7,796 bases of DNA from an uncultured Chloroflexota bacterium. Lineage in GTDB: Bacteria; Chloroflexota; Anaerolineae; Caldilineales; Caldilineaceae. The notes below the pieces were generated by a model that saw only the letters and a list, made by a program, of their open reading frames with translations, was not told where the DNA came from and ran no database searches. Every line of letters begins with the position of its first letter. The stretch's first letter is position 1. The position numbers were made by a program, and so were the translations under genes. The stretch lies in contig CAIRNL010000867.1 in NCBI GenBank assembly GCA_903879975.1, positions 1 through 7,796 on the forward strand, given 5' to 3'. Shown one piece after another: positions 1 to 5,768 of this stretch.

Positions 1-896
1 ATGGCTTTGAGCATACCGATCTGGGCAACTTTCTGCAGCGTCTGAATCTGAAAAAAGCCGCCCACCACGAGCACACCGATGAAAAAGGTGAAGAATTGCT
101 GTGTGCTCAGCGTGCTCTGCTGCGCCGCGTAGCCCGGGATCGCTTCCCACGCTGTCTGGCGGTCGACCACCTGCACCTTGTCAACTTCCTGCTCAATCCG
201 GTCGGACATGGCCTGCCAGTCAACAGGGTCTGCTAGTTTGACCACGGCGATATTCGAGACCAACTCGCCGGCGGGCTGGCCCTCAGCGGCTTGTGGGCGG
301 ATTTTGTCCCAGGTGAGCAGCGGGGCGAACACGGCCGGTTGGAAGAAGTACTGGCGCCGGTCAGTCAGACCGATGACCGTTAGATCGTAGAACTCCTCGT
401 CTGTGCCCTGTGTCACCTTGAGCCGAATCGTGTCGCCCACTCCGACGCCGATGCGGGCGATCACACCCTCATCGACAATCACGTTATTGGAGCGCGAACG
501 CTCCAGCTGCTGCCCCTCAAAGACAGCGGGTTCGCCCGGCAGGCCCGGCTCGATACCGATCAATGAGACGTCAAACTCGCCGTCGCCATTGGCCGGCACG
601 AGTTTGGCCGACGCGAAGCCTACCTGCCCCACCTCCGTCACCCCGTCGACGCGGCGCAACTCGGCAATACGAGAGCGGCCGATACGGCTTGCCGTAGTCG
701 AGAGTTGAACGCCTTCCTGGAAGACCAGCAACTCGCCGTTCAGTTTCTCGATATATTCACGATTGGCGGAGGCCAAGCCCTCTGATAGGGCGGCGATGAA
801 GAGCACGAGCACCGTGATCAGCGCCACCACTGCCGCTATCAGCAGGAAGCGGCCCTTGTTGCGCCAGACTTCCTTGAGGGCCAGATAGAAAGACAT
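1..896 (-). CDS. ABC transporter permease, MacB/DevC (FtsX-like) family, 3' end outside window
   Basis: I translated 298 codons without a stop from the ATG at 896 (MSFYLALKEVWRNKGRF...) to the left edge, so the C-terminus is missing. The visible part fits an FtsX-like exporter permease. It has a short cytoplasmic N-terminus with a positive charge cluster (WRNKGR), TM1 at about residues 17-37, a large extracytoplasmic MacB-PCD-like domain at about 45-260, and TM2 at about 267-284. TM2 is followed by the family-typical QIQTLQKVAQIGMLKA segment. Known family members have four TM helices and about 380-400 residues, so roughly 90-100 residues should lie outside. Such permeases work with an ABC ATPase and, in DevBCA/MacAB systems, with a HlyD-type adaptor. 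That adaptor is the gene directly upstream: its stop is only 3 nt before this ATG, and GGAG inside its last codons serves as RBS, so the two are probably translationally coupled. Substrate unknown. An ATPase gene just downstream is expected but not visible. Confidence 0.88.
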   Translation of the reverse strand, partial: MSFYLALKEVWRNKGRFLLIAAVVALITVLVLFIAALSEGLASANREYIEKLNGELLVFQEGVQLSTTASRIGRSRIAELRRVDGVTEVGQVGFASAKLVPANGDGEFDVSLIGIEPGLPGEPAVFEGQQLERSRSNNVIVDEGVIARIGVGVGDTIRLKVTQGTDEEFYDLTVIGLTDRRQYFFQPAVFAPLLTWDKIRPQAAEGQPAGELVSNIAVVKLADPVDWQAMSDRIEQEVDKVQVVDRQTAWEAIPGYAAQQSTLSTQQFFTFFIGVLVVGGFFQIQTLQKVAQIGMLKA

Positions 897-899
897 GGC

Positions 900-2234
900 T
901 TACTTGACTCCGAAATCAACGACAGCAGTCATATTCCAGAGCAGGCGACTATCCTGGCGATCGGGCACAACCACAACCGTGTAGACCGTGTCCCCGCGGT
1001 TGTCCTGGCCGATGGGTCGGATGCGGCTCACCGTGCCACCCAACGCCAGGTCAGGCAGTGCATCGAAGGTGAGATCGACCTTGGCACCTTCCGTCACACC
1101 CACCACATCCAGTTCGGTGAGATCGGAGGTCTCGATCTCCCAGCTCGTCACGTCAGCCAGCTGTGCAACCGGGGCGCCGGGCGAAACCTGCTCACCAACG
1201 GCAACGTTGAGGGTCGCCACGACACCTGCGAAAGGCGCGCGCAGTTCGGTATTACGCAGAGCAATCAGCGCCTGCTGCAGGGCAGCGGTGGCTGCAGCCA
1301 CATCGGCCTCGGCTGCAGCGATGTCTTCGCGGCGTGCGCCTGCGAGCAGTTCATCCAGCTGTGCCTTGGCCTGGTTGACGGCAGCTTCGGCCACTGCCAT
1401 ATCGGAGGGCATACCATTCTGGACTGTCTCGAGCTGGACTTGGGCCTGGCGCACGGACGCGCTGGCGCTGGCAATATCGGCTGTCGTTGCGCCGTTCATC
1501 ACGTCGTCGTAGCGCGCCTGAGCCGCTTCATAGGCGATGGTGGCCTGCTGCATAGCCAGCGACTCGGGGCGCATGCCGGCATCACTCAGGTCGCGGATGC
1601 GGTTATAGGCCGAGCGTGCCTGGTCCAACTGCGCCTTTGCCGACTCCAGATTGGCACGCGCTGCGATGATCGTCTCCTCGGAGGGTCCCTGGACCACTCG
1701 GTTGTATTCGGCCTGGGCCTTGGAAACTGCCGCCTGCGCCGACGCCACATTACCCGGCGCGGCAGCGTTGACCAGCTTCTCGTAGTTGGCCTGGGCAGCC
1801 TCGACAGCCGCCTGGGCGACGGCAATATTTTCGGCACGAGCGCCAGCCTTGATTCGATCGAGGTTGGCCTGGGCGCGGGCAAAGTTAGCCTGGGCCTGCG
1901 CCACGGCCACGCGCTGTTGTGCGTCGTCGAGTTTGACCAGCAGATCTCCTGCTGCGACGCGATCGCCTTCCTCGACCATGACTTCCTGCACCAAAGCGCT
2001 GGCAGCCATGGCCAGGTCAGAACGCAACACGGGCACAACCTTAGCGTCCGCGAGCACGCGCGGCATCATCTCTTGCGCGGGTGCGACCTCAGCCTCGGTC
2101 TTGGCATCCTCCTGTTGCGCCGGCGCAGCGATGACACCGGTCAACTCAGCCGGCAGATAGCCCAGGGCGTAGGCAGCATAGCCGCCACCAGCCAATACAA
2201 CCACAAATAACAGCACCATCATCAGGCGTTTCAT
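900..2234 (-). CDS. HlyD/MacA-family membrane fusion (periplasmic adaptor) protein
   Basis: 444 aa. An N-terminal hydrophobic segment (about residues 4-23, after MKR) acts as signal-anchor; there is no lipobox cysteine. Residues about 60-103 form the first half of a biotinyl-lipoyl domain (VQEVMVEEGDRVAAGDLLVKLD) and about 329-362 the second half (LRAPFAGVVATLNVAVGEQVSPGAPVAQL). Between them, about 104-328, is a long Ala/Gln-rich coiled-coil hairpin made of roughly eight units of about 26 residues (A-x-A-x-A-x-V-x-x-A-x-A-x-L). A beta-barrel/membrane-proximal part follows to the C-terminus. The hairpin turn (about 212-225) keeps R212 and L216 of the RxxxLxxxxxxS motif that contacts TolC in proteobacterial adaptors, but has Pro223 in place of Ser. 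The start is fixed by AAGGA at 2242-2246, 7 nt upstream. It lies directly upstream of the DevC-like permease and downstream of the MFS gene, so it most likely links an exporter to the cell envelope. Cargo cannot be read from the sequence. Confidence 0.93.
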   Translation of the reverse strand: MKRLMMVLLFVVVLAGGGYAAYALGYLPAELTGVIAAPAQQEDAKTEAEVAPAQEMMPRVLADAKVVPVLRSDLAMAASALVQEVMVEEGDRVAAGDLLVKLDDAQQRVAVAQAQANFARAQANLDRIKAGARAENIAVAQAAVEAAQANYEKLVNAAAPGNVASAQAAVSKAQAEYNRVVQGPSEETIIAARANLESAKAQLDQARSAYNRIRDLSDAGMRPESLAMQQATIAYEAAQARYDDVMNGATTADIASASASVRQAQVQLETVQNGMPSDMAVAEAAVNQAKAQLDELLAGARREDIAAAEADVAAATAALQQALIALRNTELRAPFAGVVATLNVAVGEQVSPGAPVAQLADVTSWEIETSDLTELDVVGVTEGAKVDLTFDALPDLALGGTVSRIRPIGQDNRGDTVYTVVVVPDRQDSRLLWNMTAVVDFGVK

Positions 2235-2266
2235 CGTTCAGTCCTTTTCGTTATCTCGTCTCTGCA

Positions 2267-2291
2267 CCCTGTCACCGCAAAGGTAACAGGG
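2267..2291 (-). other. Intercistronic stem-loop between the MFS and HlyD genes
   Basis: The arms at 2267-2276 and 2282-2291 can form a 10-bp stem around a 5-nt loop. The one non-Watson-Crick position (2273/2285) is C-A on the plus strand but a G-U wobble in the minus-strand RNA, which is the operon mRNA. No U tract follows it on that strand, so it does not look like an intrinsic terminator. It sits about 32 nt upstream of the HlyD start codon, clear of the Shine-Dalgarno. A role in mRNA processing or in differential stability of the upstream and downstream cistrons is inference. Confidence 0.5.
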
Positions 2292-2350
2292 CATCGTTGA
2301 TTCCCAAGACCTATTCACAGGTGGATGTTCTGCTCCGCGTCTCGATCGCA

Positions 2351-3676
2351 TCAACCTGCCGACACCAGGTCGGTCGGGAGGTGTCCCGTATCGCGCCCTG
2401 CAGTGCGCGGTTCCAGCGGCGGGTCTGGGCTGACAAAAAGCCGGCGCCAAATAAAGGATACCACCCAGACCATGAGCAGGCTGGTGAAAATGGCCGGCCC
2501 CCACGGGCGTGCGGCGGCCAGCAGCACCCCACCCAGAGCAGGCGCAATCACGCGTGTTAGGCTCTCCAGGGAGGCAGAAATCCCTAGGGTGCCACCGATC
2601 TCTTCTGGATAGACGGCCTTGCTCAGCGCGCTATTGATCACCGTGTTGAGAACGCCACCGCCAAAGGCCAACGGCGCCATGACGATCAGCAACGTCCACA
2701 CATTGGGTACGAACCCCCATAAGAGCAGCGAGACCGCCATAAGAACCGCTGAAACCAGCATCAACTGTTTGTCAGAATAGCGCTTGGCAAGCCGTCCGAT
2801 TGCAAAGCCCTGGACAATGACCGCCAAGACACCCACATAGCCCAGCACCAACCCTGTCCCCTCGACGCTGAGATTGAGCGGAGCTCCGGCAGCATAGAGG
2901 GCAAAGATCGACTGAAACATCGAAAATGCCATTCCGAAGAAAAAGCGGACGTGAAAGAGCGGGCCGACACGCGGGCGCTGCAAGGCCTGCCAGAGTGAAA
3001 CAAGGCTAAAAGCCGGCCGCGGACGGCGGGTTATCTCGGCGCGTTGCTCCGGCGTCACAGACTCGGGCAGGAAGAGGTAGACAGCTACCAGGTTGATGGT
3101 TGAGATTATCATCGCGACGAATGCTGGCACGGCATAGCCAAAGCGATCGCCGAGGATGCCCCCCACCACTGGCCCGATGATGAAGCCGAGGCCAAAGGCA
3201 GCACCGATCAAACCGAACGCTTTGGAACGATCCTGTGGCGGTGTGACGTCGGAGATGTATGCCTGGGCGACACTGATATTACCGCCGGTCAGCCCATCTA
3301 GGATACGACTGATAAAGAGCAGTGTAATCACCAGCAGATTTATGGCAGCTAGATTCGCGCCAAACAAGGCCATCCCGACGGATCTGCCGATCACTTCGGC
3401 CAGACCGAGGAGCAGGAAGCCCAGTGCCGTGCCTGCAATGCTGACCAAGAGCACCGGCCGGCGACCGTACTGGTCGGAAAGACGCCCCAGGATCGGCGCT
3501 CCGATGAGTTGTGCGGCCGCGTAGGAGGCCGTCAGCATCCCGATGGTGATTTCACTAGCGCCGTATTCTTCCGCATAGTACGGCAAGAGTGGCAAGATGA
3601 GGCTGAATCCCAAGAGATCGACAAAGACAATCAAAAATATGGTCAGAAGGCGATTCTGACTTGCTGCATTCCGCAT
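2351..3676 (-). CDS. MFS drug/H+ antiporter, TetA-like (DHA1 family)
   Basis: 441 aa with about 12 hydrophobic helices, a normal length for a DHA1 transporter. TM1 carries the TetA-type segment FVDLLGFSLILPLLP, with Asp20 at the position of the essential acidic residue of TetA. The loop between TM2 and TM3 has MFS motif A (GRLSDQYGRRP, residues 64-74). Motif B is in TM4 (R124, D127, GLTGGNISVAQAYISDV). Motif C, the antiporter motif, is in TM5 (GPVVGG, 168-173). The second half has a degenerate motif A (GRLAKRYSDKQ, about 294-304). The family exports drugs such as tetracyclines in exchange for protons across the inner membrane; the substrate here is not predictable. The start is supported by GGGG at 3684-3687, 7 nt before the ATG. 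tetR ends 73 nt upstream in the same direction, and the HlyD gene begins 116 nt downstream. Control by the upstream TetR repressor is the natural inference. The C-terminal tail after about residue 415 is hydrophilic and variable. Confidence 0.94.
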   Translation of the reverse strand: MRNAASQNRLLTIFLIVFVDLLGFSLILPLLPYYAEEYGASEITIGMLTASYAAAQLIGAPILGRLSDQYGRRPVLLVSIAGTALGFLLLGLAEVIGRSVGMALFGANLAAINLLVITLLFISRILDGLTGGNISVAQAYISDVTPPQDRSKAFGLIGAAFGLGFIIGPVVGGILGDRFGYAVPAFVAMIISTINLVAVYLFLPESVTPEQRAEITRRPRPAFSLVSLWQALQRPRVGPLFHVRFFFGMAFSMFQSIFALYAAGAPLNLSVEGTGLVLGYVGVLAVIVQGFAIGRLAKRYSDKQLMLVSAVLMAVSLLLWGFVPNVWTLLIVMAPLAFGGGVLNTVINSALSKAVYPEEIGGTLGISASLESLTRVIAPALGGVLLAAARPWGPAIFTSLLMVWVVSFIWRRLFVSPDPPLEPRTAGRDTGHLPTDLVSAG

Positions 3677-3749
3677 CGTTGAACCCCAGAAGATGACCGG
3701 CTATAAAAACTGATAAAAAAATAGGATTACGCTGAAGAGCGCTGTCCGT

Positions 3750-4406
3750 TTAGCCTTGATTGACGGGCGTGGCGTGGGCACTGAGCGGCCATGGTACCGG
3801 TACGGTCGGCGCGCAAAGGGCGTCACGCAACAGCAGCCCATCGAGCATCATGGAAATGACTTCTTCGGCCATGGCTGCGCGCGGTGGGGCTCCGGCTCGT
3901 GTCTCGCCATAGCTTAGCCCGTCCATGAGCCACAGGAAACAACCGGCGAGCAAATCCGGGTGCATGGCGCGAATCTCACCGCGCGCTTCGGCGGCAACAA
4001 AGGCATCCCGTAGCGGTCGAAACATAGCGCCATGGGCTTTCTGCGCCAACTGCTCCTTGTGTTCTTGGCTCAGCGCTGCAATGTCAGCGTGCATCATGCC
4101 CATGAACTTCATGGGCCGCTGCGATGCAAACCACTCCGCCACCCTGCGTAACTGAGCACGCAAATCATTCTCAGCACCCGCCAGTGCGCCCGCGACGCCT
4201 TGGTGGTGGCGATCAAACATGCGTTGAGCCATGGACAGAAAGAGTTGTTCCTTGCCACCCGGGAAATGGTAGTAGAGTGAAGCCTGTTTCATGCCGAGTT
4301 CGTCGGCAATATCGCGCAACGTGATCGCGCTGTAGCCTCGGTCCATAAAGAGCCGTTCAGCGACATCCAGCACACGTTGCGTTGAATCTCGTACTTCCTG
4401 TTCCAT
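3750..4406 (-). CDS. TetR/AcrR-family transcriptional repressor
   Basis: 218 aa from the chosen ATG. Residues about 8-55 are a clear TetR_N helix-turn-helix domain (TQRVLDVAERLFMDRGYSAITLRDIADELGMKQASLYYHFPGGKEQLF in three pieces: helix 1, the TLRDIADELGM turn, and the recognition helix with SLYYHF). Residues about 60-200 are the poorly conserved ligand-binding/dimerisation domain. Starts at TTG 4418, ATG 4412 and ATG 4409 are also in frame. I chose ATG 4406 because GGA at 4414-4416 lies 7 nt before it, while the earlier ATGs would have spacers of 1-4 nt. It is first in the efflux operon and has two copies of an inverted repeat 32 and about 80 bp upstream of its start. This points to ligand-responsive autorepression together with control of the downstream pumps. 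The inducer is unknown, but is probably a substrate of one of the exporters. Confidence 0.92.
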   Translation of the reverse strand: MEQEVRDSTQRVLDVAERLFMDRGYSAITLRDIADELGMKQASLYYHFPGGKEQLFLSMAQRMFDRHHQGVAGALAGAENDLRAQLRRVAEWFASQRPMKFMGMMHADIAALSQEHKEQLAQKAHGAMFRPLRDAFVAAEARGEIRAMHPDLLAGCFLWLMDGLSYGETRAGAPPRAAMAEEVISMMLDGLLLRDALCAPTVPVPWPLSAHATPVNQG

Positions 4407-4424
4407 CATCATTTCCAAAGCAAT

Positions 4425-4453
4425 CTATCTATCCATCGCCTACCTATCAATCG
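4425..4453. repeat. Imperfect 14-bp direct repeat in tetR upstream region
   Basis: CTATCTATCCATCG (4425-4438) and CTACCTATCAATCG (4440-4453) match at 12 of 14 positions and are offset by 15 bp. The second copy is part of operator-like site 1; the first lies between it and the tetR ribosome binding site. A weaker third relative begins at 4487 (CTACCTACTCTGCG, 9 of 14). This may be a degenerate extra half-site for the repressor, or remnant duplication of the operator. Confidence 0.5.
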
Positions 4454-4459
4454 GTAGGC
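4438..4459. promoter_or_regulatory. Putative TetR operator, site 1
   Basis: A perfect 7-bp inverted repeat, GCCTACC (4438-4444) and GGTAGGC (4453-4459), flanks an 8-bp spacer. It is 32 bp upstream of the tetR start codon, within the presumed 5' untranslated region. Size and symmetry fit a TetR-family dimer site, and the core CTACC-N8-GGTAG recurs once more at 4487-4504. Assignment to this particular repressor is inferred from proximity and repetition. Confidence 0.65.
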
Positions 4460-4486
4460 CGTGCTGGCTTGCAGTGTATTTCACTT

Positions 4487-4507
4487 CTACCTACTCTGCG
4501 GTAGGTA
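4487..4507. promoter_or_regulatory. Putative TetR operator, site 2
   Basis: Same core as site 1 (CTACC 4487-4491, GGTAG 4500-4504, 8-bp spacer), 47 bp away. It also has an alternative perfect 7-bp symmetry, TACCTAC (4488-4494) and GTAGGTA (4501-4507). On the minus strand it abuts the proposed -10 element of the tetR promoter, so binding here would cover the transcription start and block the efflux operon. Confidence 0.65.
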
Positions 4508-4535
4508 AACATACAATCCACAAAAGCAAAGCAAA
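4508..4535 (-). promoter_or_regulatory. Possible promoter of the tetR-efflux operon
   Basis: On the minus strand, TATGTT (4513-4508) could be a -10 element, with TTTGCT (4535-4530) at a 16-bp distance as -35. Both match the sigma70 consensus only partly. The position is attractive because operator-like site 2 begins immediately downstream, but other choices in this AT-rich stretch are possible. Confidence 0.35.
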
Positions 4536-4554
4536 ACATGGACAAAAGGATGTG

Positions 4555-4583
4555 GGCGCCAGATACAGATTGCGATCTGCGCC
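4555..4583. repeat. Bulged inverted repeat between the divergent promoters
   Basis: GGCGC (4555-4559) pairs with GCGCC (4579-4583), and AGAT (4561-4564) with ATCT (4575-4578). This gives nine pairs with one bulged base (4560) and a 10-nt loop; an alternative inner pairing is CAGAT/ATCTG around TGCG. It lies upstream of both proposed promoters and has no U tract on either side. Role unknown: a regulator site or insulating element are possibilities. Confidence 0.4.
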
Positions 4584-4586
4584 ATC

Positions 4587-4601
4587 ATCGGTTTGACCGA
4601 T
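4587..4601. promoter_or_regulatory. Perfect inverted repeat overlapping the rplU -35 box
   Basis: ATCGGT (4587-4592) and ACCGAT (4596-4601) are perfect 6-bp arms around TTG. The repeat includes the whole -35 element TTGACC (4593-4598) of the ribosomal operon promoter, so a protein bound here would compete with RNA polymerase. It is not the same sequence as the TetR sites. Chance is possible for a 6-bp arm. Confidence 0.4.
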
Positions 4602-4622
4602 CGAACCTACCGGCAGTATACT
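4593..4622 (+). promoter_or_regulatory. Promoter of the rplU-rpmA-rpmE operon
   Basis: TTGACC (4593-4598) and TATACT (4617-4622) are separated by 18 bp, each matching the sigma70 consensus at 5 of 6 positions. Transcription would begin near 4629, giving a leader of about 155 nt before rplU. This is the best promoter match I found in the window and fits a highly expressed ribosomal protein operon. Confidence 0.72.
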
Positions 4623-4629
4623 GGTCTTT

Positions 4630-4785
4630 CGTGAGTAGAGTTTCCACATCCGTTTGATCGACGACATCAACATTGTCGAACGGGATTCATTCAACCAAGT
4701 TGTGTCCTCGCCTTTCAGGGCACGCTGCCGCAACCAAGATCTGGCGAACCAAGAAGCTGGACGCGGCTGAGGGAAGGAGCAAGGT
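4630..4785 (+). promoter_or_regulatory. Structured 5' leader of the rplU operon
   Basis: The gene-free stretch between the promoter and rplU can form at least two stem-loops. The first pairs 4650-4654 with 4679-4683 (CCGTT/AACGG) and, after a 4-nt bulge, 4659-4662 with 4675-4678 (CGAC/GTCG). The second pairs 4702-4707 with 4718-4723 (GTGTCC/GGGCAC, one G-U) around a 10-nt loop. Three copies of AACCAAG occur at 4693, 4732 and 4747. The leader ends in a strong Shine-Dalgarno, AAGGAG at 4774-4779, 6 nt before the ATG. Ribosomal protein leaders that bind their own product are known for several operons, including rplU of Firmicutes. I cannot assign this one to a known class. Confidence 0.45.
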
Positions 4786-5097
4786 ATGTATGCAGTCATT
4801 CGCACAGGTGGCAAGCAATATCGCGTCGCCGCCGGCGATATCGTTGAGGTTGAAAAGCTCGACGGCGCAGTGGGTGATTCCATCACCCTGAATGATGTGT
4901 TGTTAGTTGCGGCCGGCGACACAGTGCAGGTTGGCACGCCTCGGGTACAGGGGGCGAGTGTGACCGCCAAGATCACCGGCCAGTACCGAGGCAACAAGAT
5001 CATGGTCTTCAAGTACCGGCCGAAGAAACGCATTCGTGTACGCAAGGGCCATCGCCAGTACCTCACCCGCCTACAGATTCAGTCGGTCAACGTCTGA
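4786..5097 (+). CDS. rplU: Large-subunit ribosomal protein bL21
   Basis: 103 aa, the standard length. It opens with the family signature MYAVIRTGGKQYRVAAGD and keeps the C-terminal RNA-binding stretch KYRPKKRIRVRKGHRQ with the following YLTRLQIQSV. bL21 binds 23S rRNA in the 50S subunit together with bL20. The start is secured by AAGGAG 6 nt upstream. First gene of the three-gene ribosomal operon; rpmA follows after 36 nt. No gene for the Prp protease lies in that gap, unlike in Firmicutes, which agrees with the unextended bL27 N-terminus. Confidence 0.98.
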   Translation: MYAVIRTGGKQYRVAAGDIVEVEKLDGAVGDSITLNDVLLVAAGDTVQVGTPRVQGASVTAKITGQYRGNKIMVFKYRPKKRIRVRKGHRQYLTRLQIQSVNV

Positions 5098-5133
5098 GCA
5101 CGCGTGCACAACGTCTAGAAGGAGTCAGTTACC

Positions 5134-5397
5134 ATGGCACACAAAAAAGGTGGCGGTTCCAGCCGCAACGGTCGTGATTCAAATTCACAGCGTCTGGGTG
5201 TCAAGCGCTTCGGCGGCGAATACGTGACTGCCGGCAACATCATCTTGCGTCAGCGCGGCACGCGCATTTATCCAGGCACGAATGTCGGCATCGGCAGAGA
5301 TGACACCCTGTTTGCCACCACAAACGGGTTTGTGACCTTCGAGTGGGCAAGCAAGGGACGCAAACAGGTCAGTGTCCATCCGGAGAAGGTGAATTGA
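5134..5397 (+). CDS. rpmA: Large-subunit ribosomal protein bL27
   Basis: 87 aa. The N-terminus MAHKKGGGSSRNGRDSNSQR is the conserved flexible arm that reaches towards the peptidyl-transferase centre. The body has the usual LGVKRFGGEYVTAGNIILRQRGT and PGTNVGIGRDDTLFA motifs. The arm starts right after the initiator Met, with no Firmicutes-type cleavable extension. RBS AGAAGGAG is at 5117-5124, 9 nt upstream. rpmE starts one base after its stop codon, so the two are almost certainly translationally coupled. Confidence 0.98.
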   Translation: MAHKKGGGSSRNGRDSNSQRLGVKRFGGEYVTAGNIILRQRGTRIYPGTNVGIGRDDTLFATTNGFVTFEWASKGRKQVSVHPEKVN

Positions 5398-5398
5398 T

Positions 5399-5746
5399 AT
5401 GAAGGCAGACATCCATCCCAAGTACTACCCGAATGCGCGCATCATCTGCTCGTGCGGTGCAACATGGACAACTGGCAGCACTGTGCCAGAAATTCGCACG
5501 GATGTGTGCAGCACCTGCCACCCCTTCTACACCGGTGAGCAGCGCATCGTGGATACGGCGGGTCAGGTCGAGCGCTTCATGAAACGTCTTGAACGGCGCC
5601 AGACAGAGTCAGCCCGCCGTGAACTGGAAGCGCAGGTGCGCAAAGAAGCCGAAGAGGCAGCGCGGAAGGCGCGTGCCCGTGGCGGTGACGCTGAGGCTGC
5701 TGCAGCCGAGGTCTACGCCAAGTACGAGATGCCTGCGCAGCGCTGA
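5399..5746 (+). CDS. rpmE: Large-subunit ribosomal protein bL31, zinc type with long C-terminal tail
   Basis: 115 aa. Residues 1-65 are a normal bL31: MKADIHPKYYPNARI, then C17 and C19 (CSC) and C37 and C40 (CSTC), the four zinc ligands of the C+ form, and HPFYTGEQRIVDTAGQVERF. The remaining roughly 50 residues (after about 65) form a highly charged, Ala/Glu/Arg-rich predicted helix (ERRQTESARRELEAQ onwards). The usual protein ends near 66-70 residues. bL31 bridges the 50S central protuberance and the 30S head. The tail is not a readthrough artefact: the frame is continuous and a terminator follows the stop codon by 22 nt. Its RBS (GGAGAAGG, 5382-5389) lies inside the end of rpmA. Confidence 0.96.
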   Translation: MKADIHPKYYPNARIICSCGATWTTGSTVPEIRTDVCSTCHPFYTGEQRIVDTAGQVERFMKRLERRQTESARRELEAQVRKEAEEAARKARARGGDAEAAAAEVYAKYEMPAQR

Positions 5747-5768
5747 GCGGTGCGGTTTGATGCAAAGG

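Noticed and set aside
988..1512. Long plus-strand open frame opposite the HlyD gene
   Set aside because: It is low-complexity (Ser/Ala-rich) and lies antisense to a clear adaptor protein; the Ala/Gln-rich repeats on the minus strand create open frames on the other strand.
1440..2210. 256-residue plus-strand open frame opposite the HlyD gene
   Set aside because: Its repetitive Gly/Leu/Arg composition mirrors the 78-bp repeats of the coiled-coil region; no domain is recognisable and there is no convincing RBS.
3714..3741. Possible terminator between tetR and the MFS gene (CGCT-CTTC-AGCG stem, then a T7 run on the minus strand)
   Set aside because: The stem is only 4 bp and the T run starts about 8 nt after it, so I do not call a terminator; a weak attenuator remains possible.
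4491..5066. 191-residue minus-strand open frame across the leader and rplU
   Set aside because: It is antisense to the unambiguous rplU and overlaps its promoter and leader; the protein has no recognisable domain.
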